Part shown: positions 56,619 through 64,000 of the stretch, one piece after another | Layout of the letters: the number at the start of each line of letters is the position of its first letter | Numbering within the stretch: the first letter of the stretch is position 1 | NCBI RefSeq assembly: GCF_000599885.1 | Contig: NZ_JFGT01000006.1 | Span: 620,001 to 684,000, forward strand | Length of the DNA stretch: 64,000 bases | Direction: 5' to 3' | Source of the DNA: Pantoea sp. IMH | GTDB lineage: Bacteria > Pseudomonadota > Gammaproteobacteria > Enterobacterales > Enterobacteriaceae | Position numbers and translations under genes: made by a program | The notes under the pieces: generated by a model | What the model was told of the DNA's origin: nothing | The model's database searches: none | Seen by the model: the letters and a program-made list of their open reading frames with translations, nothing else

Positions 56619-58235
56619 TTATCCTTTATCCCACGGGATTTGCACAAAAAACTGGGTATAGACGCCTGGCTCAGATTCCACGCTGAGGTGACCGCCGAGC
56701 AGGTCGGTTTGCTGTTGTACCAGAAACAGCCCCATACCTCGCTGGTCACCTTTGGAAGAAAATCCTTTCCTGAAAATGGTGGTTACCAGCGGGGCCGGAA
56801 TGCCCGGACCGTCATCGCTGACCTCACAAGACAACCAGCCGTTCTGGTAATGCAGCAGCAGATGAATTTCACCTTCCTGCTGCGCCAGCGCTTCCAGCGC
56901 ATTTTCAATCAGGTTACCCAGAATCATTACCAGCGCCGTCACCTGCTGTTCATTGCCGCTGTCGGGCAGGTAACAGTCATCGCTGAGCAGTAGACGATGG
57001 CCTTTATCGGAGGCCCGGTTGATTTTACTTAATAAAAATCCGGCAATCACCGGGGATTTAATCCGTTGCAGCAGAGAGCCTATTTCCGTCTGATAATTAT
57101 TCGCGGTTTTTAATATATAGCTTTCCATCTGCGCATAATTTTTCATATGGAGCAGGCCGAGGATCACATGCAGTTTATTCATAAATTCATGGGAATGCTC
57201 CCGCAGCGCATCGACGTAGTTTATCATCCCGTCCAGGCGCTGCATCAGCTGGCTGATTTCGGTTTTATCCCGAAAGGTACATACCGCGCCGATAATTTTA
57301 CCCCGGCTGCGAACCGGCACCGTATTGCTGATCATTATACGATCCTGCACCTGAATCTCTTCATCATGCCGGGAAACACCATCGTGCAGCGCTTGCCGGA
57401 GGTGGCTCAGCATCAGCGAATCTTCCGGGATGGGGTCGCCGCTGAGGGGCGCCTCAATGGCACTCTGTTGCAGAAGCTCCTGCGCCGCCTGATTGATCAG
57501 CGTAACACGCGCCCGGGCATCAACGGCGATCACCCCTTCTTTAATCGCATTCAGAATGGCTTGCCGCTGCTCAAACAGGCTGGAAATTTCATGGGGTTCC
57601 AGACCCAGCAGGATCCTTTTCAGGCGTCTGACCAGTATCAGGACGCCCAGCAAGCCTACCGAACCGCCCAGCAGGACGGTCCAGAAAATATTCCAGCGGC
57701 TTTTATGGGTCTGCGCCGTGACGTCGCTCAGGGAAATGCCAATCGCCACCACGCCAATCTGCTGATGCTGCGCGTTAAAAACAGGCGTAAAGACGCGCAG
57801 CGCTTTTACCAGCGTCCCCTGGTTGTAGGCAATATTTTCATGGCCAGCCAGCGCGGGCAGCAGGTCATCTCCCTTAAAGCGTTTAGCGATCAGGCTGCTG
57901 TTTGGGTGGGAATAGCGAATCCCGTTCATATCGGTCACGGTGACAAACAGTAAGTTGTTACGTTTTTGCACGGCCTCCGCGATCGGCTGAATAAGTCTGG
58001 CGCTTGCGGGCAGAGCCAGGCTGCGCTGAATTTCCGGATCTTCCGCCAGCGTTCGCGCTACGGCCAGCGCCTTATCCTTAACGTGCGCATGCGTAAAATT
58101 ATCGATCTGCATCAGATAGAGGAGGTGGACGCTGACAAGCACCGTGACGATGACGGCGGCCATCATCACGGTCGCCAGAGTACTGAGTTTCACCGGGCGC
58201 TTAGGGGTAATGTCTGGCTGCTTTGCTGGATTCAT
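56619..58235 (-). CDS. dcuS: C4-dicarboxylate sensor kinase DcuS
   Basis: A 538-residue membrane histidine kinase: TM1 at about 20-42, a periplasmic PAS (PDC) domain that binds C4-dicarboxylates (RYSHPNSSLIAKRFKGDD, VFTPVFNAQHQQIGVVAIG), TM2 at about 180-200, a cytoplasmic PAS domain, then the kinase core. The phospho-acceptor His is in REHSHEFMNKLHVILGLLHM; ATP-site motifs are NLIENALEAL and SDDGPGIP. ATG 58235 is chosen from similarity to the DcuS N-terminus (KRPVKLSTLATVMM), although its ribosome-binding site is weak. It forms an operon with dcuR and is divergent from mqo. Confidence 0.92.
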   Translation of the reverse strand: MNPAKQPDITPKRPVKLSTLATVMMAAVIVTVLVSVHLLYLMQIDNFTHAHVKDKALAVARTLAEDPEIQRSLALPASARLIQPIAEAVQKRNNLLFVTVTDMNGIRYSHPNSSLIAKRFKGDDLLPALAGHENIAYNQGTLVKALRVFTPVFNAQHQQIGVVAIGISLSDVTAQTHKSRWNIFWTVLLGGSVGLLGVLILVRRLKRILLGLEPHEISSLFEQRQAILNAIKEGVIAVDARARVTLINQAAQELLQQSAIEAPLSGDPIPEDSLMLSHLRQALHDGVSRHDEEIQVQDRIMISNTVPVRSRGKIIGAVCTFRDKTEISQLMQRLDGMINYVDALREHSHEFMNKLHVILGLLHMKNYAQMESYILKTANNYQTEIGSLLQRIKSPVIAGFLLSKINRASDKGHRLLLSDDCYLPDSGNEQQVTALVMILGNLIENALEALAQQEGEIHLLLHYQNGWLSCEVSDDGPGIPAPLVTTIFRKGFSSKGDQRGMGLFLVQQQTDLLGGHLSVESEPGVYTQFFVQIPWDKG

Positions 58236-58493
58236 TATGTTTTGCAGAGGGTGACGTTGATTAACCTGTGAAACATACGCTAAAGCGCCTGGCCAGTACA
58301 GGGATGCGCCATTTGTTAGCGAAAGCGCCCCGGCAGAAACGCCATCGCGCCACCCTCTGCATTTTGTAACTAAAGTCACCGTTGGGCCTGTTTTTTTAAT
58401 TATATAACTAAAAATAAAACAACTATTCGGTAACAATAATTTAAAATCATCGGACTTTTCTTACCCATTCCAGCAACAGATTGAAGATTACGC

Positions 58494-60143
58494 ATGATAA
58501 AATCCACAAAAGTTCTGCCTTCGCTTTCCCTTTTGGCGCTGTTAGTCACCTCCGCGACTCACGCTGAAACCGCTCCTGAGAAGACCGATGTTCTGCTGAT
58601 TGGCGGCGGCATCATGAGCGCTTCGTTAGGCAGCTTCATTGAAGAACTGCAGCCTGACTGGAAACAGATCATGGTGGAGAAACTCGACGGCGTTGCGCTG
58701 GAATCCTCCAATGGCTGGAATAATGCGGGTACCGGCCACTCGGCGAACATGGAGCTGAACTACACGCCAGAGCGTGAAGACGGTTCAATCGATGTGACCA
58801 AGGCGCTGCAGATTAACGAAGCCTTTATGATCTCACGTCAGTTCTGGTCAGAGCAGGTTAAGCGCGGCGTGCTGAATAATCCGCATTCCTTCATTAACTC
58901 CACGGCGCATATGAGTTTCGTCTGGGGCGATAAGAACATTGATTATCTGAACCGCCGTTACCAGGCGCTGCAAAAAACCGTGCTGTTCCAGGGCATGGAA
59001 TACTCTACCGATCATAAGCAGATTGAAAAATGGTCGCCGCTGATCATGGAAGGGCGCGATCCGCAGCAGAAAGTTGCCGCTACCTGGACACCAGTCGGTA
59101 CCGATGTGAACTATGGTGAGATCACCCGCCAGCTGATCGGCAGCCTGAAGAAGAATGATAACTTCACGCTGAAAACCTCTTCGGAAGTGACCGAGTTTAA
59201 ACGTAACAGCGATAACTCCTGGCACGTCAGCATCAAAGACGCGAAAAGCGGTGAAATGCGCGCAGTGGATGCCAAATATGTCTTTATCGGCGCGGGCGGC
59301 GGTGCACTGAAGCTGCTGCAGGAGACCGGTATTCCTGAAGCTGATAACTATGCGGGTTTCCCGGTCGGCGGTTCTTTCCTGGTAACGGAAAACCCGTCGC
59401 TGGCGAACCGTCACAAGCAGAAAGTCTATGGTCAGGCTTCTGTCGGTGCGCCGCCAATGTCTGTTCCGCATCTGGATTCCCGTTATCTGGACGGCAAGCA
59501 GGTTATTCTGTTTGGCCCTTTTGCGACCTTCTCTACCAAGTTCCTGAAAAACGGCTCGCTGTTTGATCTGTTAAGCGCCACCACCACCCACAACGTGGGG
59601 CCAATGATGAATGTGGGCGTTGATAATTTCGATCTGGTGAAATATCTGATTGGTCAGGTTATGCTGAGCGATGAAGATCGTTTCGAATCACTGAAAGAGT
59701 ACTATCCAGACGCGAAGAAAGAAGACTGGAAACTTATCCAGGCGGGTCAGCGCGTGCAGATCATCAAGAAAGATCCTGAGAAGGGTGGCGTGCTGAAGCT
59801 GGGAACTGAAATTGTGACCGATCAGCAGAAAACCATCGCCGCCTTGCTGGGCGCATCGCCAGGCGCATCAACCGCCGCACCGATCGCGCTGAATGTGGTG
59901 AAAGAGCTGTTCCCTGAGCAGTTTAAATCTGCGGAATGGCAGGAGAAAATCCATCACTTAGTGCCAAGCTACGGTAAAAAGCTGAATGATGATGCCGCGC
60001 TTGCTCAGAAAGTCTGGGATGACACTGCCGCCACGCTGCAGCTGACCAAACCGCCAGTCATTAACATGAGCGGCAAAACTGCTGAAGCACCGGCAGCACA
60101 GGTGCAGAAAGCACCAGAGCCACAGCACGATATGGCGCTGTAA
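58494..60143 (+). CDS. mqo: Malate:quinone oxidoreductase Mqo
   Basis: A 549-residue FAD enzyme that oxidises malate to oxaloacetate and passes electrons to quinone, bypassing NAD-dependent malate dehydrogenase. The FAD Rossmann motif is [13 protein letters not shown] at about 34-46. Family signatures include [47 protein letters not shown] and [14 protein letters not shown]. The N-terminus ([24 protein letters not shown]) resembles a signal peptide, as also seen in Escherichia Mqo. A Gln/Ala/Pro tail ends the protein. It is divergent from dcuSR across 258 bp. Confidence 0.95.
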   Translation: MIKSTKVLPSLSLLALLVTSATHAETAPEKTDVLLIGGGIMSASLGSFIEELQPDWKQIMVEKLDGVALESSNGWNNAGTGHSANMELNYTPEREDGSIDVTKALQINEAFMISRQFWSEQVKRGVLNNPHSFINSTAHMSFVWGDKNIDYLNRRYQALQKTVLFQGMEYSTDHKQIEKWSPLIMEGRDPQQKVAATWTPVGTDVNYGEITRQLIGSLKKNDNFTLKTSSEVTEFKRNSDNSWHVSIKDAKSGEMRAVDAKYVFIGAGGGALKLLQETGIPEADNYAGFPVGGSFLVTENPSLANRHKQKVYGQASVGAPPMSVPHLDSRYLDGKQVILFGPFATFSTKFLKNGSLFDLLSATTTHNVGPMMNVGVDNFDLVKYLIGQVMLSDEDRFESLKEYYPDAKKEDWKLIQAGQRVQIIKKDPEKGGVLKLGTEIVTDQQKTIAALLGASPGASTAAPIALNVVKELFPEQFKSAEWQEKIHHLVPSYGKKLNDDAALAQKVWDDTAATLQLTKPPVINMSGKTAEAPAAQVQKAPEPQHDMAL

Positions 60144-60175
60144 GGTTTTTCGCTAGCGATTGAGTTCACCTGATG

Positions 60176-60205
60176 AAAGGCTGGTCATTGACCAGCCTTT
60201 TTTTA
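60176..60205 (+). terminator. Terminator after mqo
   Basis: AAAGGCTGGTCA, one base, TGACCAGCCTTT and further T: a strong intrinsic terminator 33 bases past the stop. Confidence 0.92.
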
Positions 60206-60871
60206 TGGCACTTTTTAATCCCGACGACCTCATACCGTTTGAAAAAGTCGTCTGAATCTTTTTAACATCGCCCCGGAAGAAAGGGCCATTAAGCTAATTC
60301 GAAAGGGAGTCTTCTTCCGATCGCGGTTTGTGATTCAAATGACTCAGATGGCGCTCAGGTCTTTATTGTGATTAACAGGCAAAGGGCCGCGGAATGCCCG
60401 ACGCCATTCACCTGGGCTGACGCTGAATCTCGCCTTAAAACGCTGATGGAAAGAAAAGGGCGACTGAAACTTTGTTATGTCTGACACGATTTCGGTACTG
60501 ATTTAAGCCTTACACTTTGTTAACGCTGGACACTCTGGCATTGAATCTCCCCGCGTGGGATGGGTTTGCGCCAGATAGCCTCTGACTTAATATGCTTCCG
60601 GTATTTGGCGTCAGTGCATTATGGATGGATACAGGCGTAGAGCTTCAGGCAATTGGCCATGAAATCTGGATAAAAAGAAAGCAATTCAGGCGTCGCTACG
60701 TGAAAAGCAGACAGCAAATGGCAGGCAGGAGTCACAAAATTCTTTCAGCGCAACCTGGTGTTTAGCGCTATTGCCTCATCACTGAGGACATTTATAACCG
60801 CCAGAGTGCTGAGACAGCCGGGTTGATAACCAAAGGGGAGGGAAGCGATACCGCTTCCCTTGCGGTCTGGC
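60206..60871. other. Gap with decayed regulator
   Basis: A 666-bp region without an intact gene. It contains the AraC-type fragment at 60344-60456. An unrelated 57-codon open frame at 60592-60765 has no start signal. Confidence 0.5.
60344..60456 (-). pseudogene. C-terminal fragment of an AraC-family regulator
   Basis: The minus strand encodes the second HTH of an AraC/XylS regulator (FSFHQRFKARFSVSPGEWRR) and runs to a stop at 60344. Everything upstream that should hold the first HTH and ligand domain is absent. It is a remnant, not a working gene. Confidence 0.7.
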
Positions 60872-62158
60872 TTACACATCCAGCCGGTGGATTACATTGA
60901 CGAACTGGTGCACGCCGCTATTAATTTCTCGCAGGCTGCGCGACAGTTCGCTGATTTTATCCTGTTCTGCGGTCATAAAGTGTTTCACCGTATCCAGCTG
61001 CTGATGCATCTGCTTGATCAGCTGCGTGTTGAGTTCCACGACGCAGGTGATCTTTTGGGTGGCGCTCGCCGTTGAAGCGGCAAGGCGGCGGACTTCGGCC
61101 GCGACCACGCTGAATCCCCGTCCGGCCTCACCAGCCCGTGCGGATTCAATCGCTGCATTCAGCGCAAGGATATTAGTTTGTGCGGCGATAACGTTAATAT
61201 TATCGACCACCTCGCTGATGTTTTTCGCTGACGCATTCAGCTTCTCGCCGATTTCGGTGGCGGCATTGACTTTACCTGCAACCAGTCCGGAATTGCGTAC
61301 CGTTTCTTCCAGTACCTCATTGGCGTTATGGGTGATTTGCGACGTTTCTTCCGAGGTGGTAACGGCGATATCCGCCACGCGTTTTGCCGCTTCAACCCGC
61401 GCGGTGATGTCCGAGGCAATTTTGATCACTTTACAGACGTGACCGTCGGCATCGTAAACGGGGTTGTAACTCGCTTCAAGCCAGATGCGCTCGCCGTCCG
61501 CCGTTTTACGCTCAAAGCGGCCAACAAAGTGCTGACCTTTGCCGATCTTTTTCCAGAAGTCCGGGTTTTCCCGGTAGAAGCTGTCATAGCAGAAAATACG
61601 GTGATGCTGCCCGGCGAGGTCGGCCAGGCTATAGCCCATATGGGTGAGGAAATTGTCGTTGGCGGTAATGATTTTGCCGTCGGTGGTAAATTCAATCACT
61701 GCCATGGAGCGATCAAGCGCGGTAATAACCGCTTCTTTATGCTCCAGTTCCTGATGCCTTGCGGTGATATCGGAGGCCACTTTGATGATTTTATAAACGT
61801 GGCCTTTGTCATCACTGACGGGGAAATAGGTCGCGCTGAGATAAAAGCGCTGATGCTCCTTACTGAACCGCTCGAATATGCCCGTCTGCGATTCACCCGC
61901 GGCCAGCGTTTGCCAGAAGGTTCTGTAATCTGTTGAGCGGCAGTAATCCGGCTGACAGAAAATCCGATGATGTTTGCCCTGGATTTCGCTCAGCGTGTAA
62001 CCGCTAAGCTCAAGGAACTGCTGGTTGGCGCTGAGAATTTCCCCATCGGGCAAAAATTCAATCCATGCGACATGTTGTTTAATCGCATCGATGTCCTTTG
62101 CGATGCTGCCGCCTTTACTTAAGGGCAGGGAAAGGCCCGATTTTTTGACACCAAACAT
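60872..62158 (-). CDS. Soluble chemoreceptor with two PAS domains
   Basis: A 428-residue chemotaxis transducer with no membrane segment. Two PAS domains in tandem (about 30-150 and 150-270) share the pattern G-HHRIFC ([26 protein letters not shown]). Each ends with a PAC segment ([23 protein letters not shown]). The signalling hairpin follows ([27 protein letters not shown]). Relatives (Aer2/BdlA type) sense redox state or gases, sometimes through haem; cofactor binding here is inferred. ATG 62158 is preferred, because the PAS region starts soon after and the upstream extension is basic and low-complexity. Confidence 0.85.
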   Translation of the reverse strand: MFGVKKSGLSLPLSKGGSIAKDIDAIKQHVAWIEFLPDGEILSANQQFLELSGYTLSEIQGKHHRIFCQPDYCRSTDYRTFWQTLAAGESQTGIFERFSKEHQRFYLSATYFPVSDDKGHVYKIIKVASDITARHQELEHKEAVITALDRSMAVIEFTTDGKIITANDNFLTHMGYSLADLAGQHHRIFCYDSFYRENPDFWKKIGKGQHFVGRFERKTADGERIWLEASYNPVYDADGHVCKVIKIASDITARVEAAKRVADIAVTTSEETSQITHNANEVLEETVRNSGLVAGKVNAATEIGEKLNASAKNISEVVDNINVIAAQTNILALNAAIESARAGEAGRGFSVVAAEVRRLAASTASATQKITCVVELNTQLIKQMHQQLDTVKHFMTAEQDKISELSRSLREINSGVHQFVNVIHRLDV

Positions 62159-62617
62159 ATATAACCCCAGGAAGTTATCATTATCTCGACGCTCTCTTTG
62201 CCGCCGGACATCGTGAATGTCACCACGCTGGCAAAGGGAACCTGTACGGCCACTTCGGGTCCGCAGTTTTTCCCGGCGGGATACTTTTATTCTTCGCCTG
62301 TGCACGGCGATAGCCTGTATCTCTGAACGTTATGGTGCGTATGCCGGATGCTGTAGTTGTAACTTACCTGATGTACAGAAGTGACAGACTCGTTAAGGGC
62401 TGTCCTGAACCTGATATCGGCAGGGCGGCGGAAAGTTTGAGGGGTTTCTGTAGAAAATGGGAGCGGCTGCACAGTAGCGAGGGAGGAGGGTGAAAAGTGC
62501 AAGTTACGGGATGTTAATTATCTGAAAGACGGCCCGGCAGGCGGAAAGAAAACGCCCGACGGGTCCGTGTAGTCAGGGAGAAAATGTGCTTCCCGCCATG
62601 ACGGGCGGGAACCGTTC
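62159..62617. other. Gap between two leftward chemoreceptor genes
   Basis: About 460 bp with no supported gene. It should hold the promoter of the PAS chemoreceptor and the terminator at 62582-62611. Confidence 0.4.
62582..62611 (-). terminator. Terminator after the partial chemoreceptor
   Basis: On the minus strand TTCCCGCC, loop CGTCAT, GGCGGGAA is followed within a few bases by ATTTTC, seven bases past the stop of the right-edge gene. Confidence 0.6.
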
Positions 62618-64000
62618 TCAGAATTTTACCCAATTGGTGGACGCCAACACACCTGCATTATGACTGACAACAGGCTCAGGGCGGTTATTTTCACTTTTGG
62701 AAGTGCTATTACATGTGGACATGTCTGCTTCATTGCAGGTAAAAACCTGAACGCTGTTCAGCAGTAAGCGGGCCTGATCATTGAGAGAGGCGCTTGCTGC
62801 TGAAGATTCTTCAACCAGGGCAGCGTTCTGCTGCGTGGTGGTATCAATCTGACCCATGGCAATATTGATCTGAGTGATGCCATCGCTTTGCTCGGCGCTG
62901 GCCCGGGCGATCTCATCGACCAGTTGCTGAACACCTGAAACATTATCGACGATACCCTTCATACCTTGATCAGCCTCATCAACCAGCACACGACAGCTCT
63001 TGATCTTACTGAGAGAAGAACTAATGATCTCCCTGATCTCTCTTGCTGAAGAAGAACTGCGCTGGGCGAGGGTACGAACTTCACCGGCGACGACGGCAAA
63101 GCCACGTCCTTGTTCCCCCGCGCGTGCCGCTTCAACCGCGGCATTAAGTGCCAGGATATTTGTCTGGAAAGCGATACCTTCGATGGCTGTAACAATATCC
63201 GTCATTTTGGCGGACGCATTATGAATATCCTGCATGCTGAGTAAAACATCATTCATGCGTTCACCGTTTTGCCTGATGACTTCTCCGGTTTCGGCAAACA
63301 GTTGATTAACATTATGAGAATTGTCGGCCGAACGCTTGATGGTGGAAGTTAGTTGTTCAAGTGTTGCTGCAGTTTCTTCAACACTGGCGGCCTGTTCTTC
63401 GGTTCGGGATGCAAGATCCTGATTACCCGCGTCAATCTCATTAGCTGCATGAGAAATAGTGACGGCGCTATTTTTTACGTCAGCAACGGTACTGGCGAGC
63501 CCTGCGACCATCTCTTTCAATGACTGCATCATCATACCAAGCTGATCTTTTGAGCGGACATGCACATCCACGGTCAGATCCCCGGCAGAAACCTTACTCG
63601 CCACCATCACCGCCTCCGCCAGCGGCCGGGTAATACTACAGGTGATATACCAAGCGATGAATATGCCAAGAATGATACTCGCAATAATAAACGTAAGAAT
63701 AATAATTTCCGAGCGCTGTGCATCGCTGAGGATGAGCGAATAATTATTATCGATAAGTTCCTTTTGGAAATCCCGCAAATCTGTTAGCGCATGGGTATAG
63801 TCTTGAGTTGCCGGATAAAAACGATTAAGTATAAAAGGAATTGTTTTTTCAAACTGGCCACTTTCTGCCATTTGAAAACCTTCATGACGTAATAAAGTAT
63901 ATTTCTCGCGTGCCTTAGTCACATTTGCAAGAAGACGCTGACCGGTGGGTAATCTTAACAATGGCGTAAGTTGTTCCTGGATATGCGCAATTTCAGCCGC
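62618..64000 (-). CDS. Methyl-accepting chemotaxis protein, 5' part outside window
   Basis: The frame is open to the right edge, so the N-terminal membrane helix and part of the periplasmic sensor are missing. Visible: the end of the sensor bundle, TM2 (IIILTFIIASIILGIFIAWYI), HAMP (SITRPLAEAVMVASKVSAGDL), and a methylation/signalling coiled coil with intact tip ([34 protein letters not shown]). The C-terminal tail after QVFTCNEADMSTC is Ser/Asn-rich and has no NWETF pentapeptide. The ligand is unknown. Confidence 0.9.
   Translation of the reverse strand, partial: AAEIAHIQEQLTPLLRLPTGQRLLANVTKAREKYTLLRHEGFQMAESGQFEKTIPFILNRFYPATQDYTHALTDLRDFQKELIDNNYSLILSDAQRSEIIILTFIIASIILGIFIAWYITCSITRPLAEAVMVASKVSAGDLTVDVHVRSKDQLGMMMQSLKEMVAGLASTVADVKNSAVTISHAANEIDAGNQDLASRTEEQAASVEETAATLEQLTSTIKRSADNSHNVNQLFAETGEVIRQNGERMNDVLLSMQDIHNASAKMTDIVTAIEGIAFQTNILALNAAVEAARAGEQGRGFAVVAGEVRTLAQRSSSSAREIREIISSSLSKIKSCRVLVDEADQGMKGIVDNVSGVQQLVDEIARASAEQSDGITQINIAMGQIDTTTQQNAALVEESSAASASLNDQARLLLNSVQVFTCNEADMSTCNSTSKSENNRPEPVVSHNAGVLASTNWVKF

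Noticed and set aside
60592-60765. A 57-codon open frame on the plus strand after mqo
   Set aside because: No ribosome-binding site, no recognisable product, and it lies in a decayed region.

Overview
The window reads as enterobacterial chromosome, most likely Erwiniaceae (Pantoea/Erwinia-like). Many proteins are close matches to Escherichia families (PtrR, Sad, YddG, TyrP, DcuSR, Mqo, GlgX, Gcd). FabV, the TreZ-TreY-GlgX set and two PQQ-type sugar dehydrogenases fit a plant-associated relative rather than E. coli. Genus is an inference; there is no rRNA or tRNA in the window to settle it. Both window edges cut a gene: fabV on the left and a chemoreceptor on the right.

Layout. 0-8.9 kb: fabV (partial), divergent ptrR/sad, a DCC-family protein, a GNAT acetyltransferase, a two-gene unit of a small membrane protein and a PQQ-type sugar dehydrogenase lipoprotein, and a siderophore-interacting reductase (yqjH) followed in the same direction by its probable regulator yqjI. 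9-16.3 kb: flavohaemoglobin hmp, membrane glucose dehydrogenase gcd, a GH15 glucoamylase-like enzyme and a YghA-like SDR. 16.5-28.5 kb: a chemoreceptor, a 1261-residue glycosidase-glycosyltransferase-FAD protein fusion, a BOF-domain periplasmic protein, a CinA/YdeJ-like protein, a zinc-ribbon metallo-beta-lactamase-fold protein, an LLM flavin oxidoreductase, a small lipoprotein and the exporter yddG. 28.8-35.3 kb: treZ-treY-glgX, which together convert glycogen or maltodextrin to trehalose. 35.4-38.6 kb: a methyltransferase, then a LysR regulator divergent from a SnoaL-alpha/beta-hydrolase fusion.

38.6-54.5 kb is the accessory island: a two-partner contact-dependent inhibition locus (cdiB, cdiA, cdiI). 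cdiA carries a C-terminal toxin whose residues and spacing match the bacterial RNase A-like CdiA toxins. Behind it lies a displaced second CdiA C-terminal module with a different, glycine-rich, probably membrane-acting toxin and its own small membrane immunity protein. As read, cdiB has a one-base frameshift in its barrel region and cdiA has a frameshift inside its signal peptide, so the export half looks broken or the sequence has errors there.

54.5-64 kb: tyrP, the dcuSR two-component system divergent from malate:quinone oxidoreductase (mqo), a decayed AraC-type regulator, a soluble double-PAS chemoreceptor and a partial membrane chemoreceptor.

The most unusual items are the three-part fusion at 18.8-22.6 kb, which still carries a strong internal ribosome-binding site at its first junction, and the modular, partly decayed CDI locus. 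All similarity statements come from recognising sequence motifs by eye; no database search was run.
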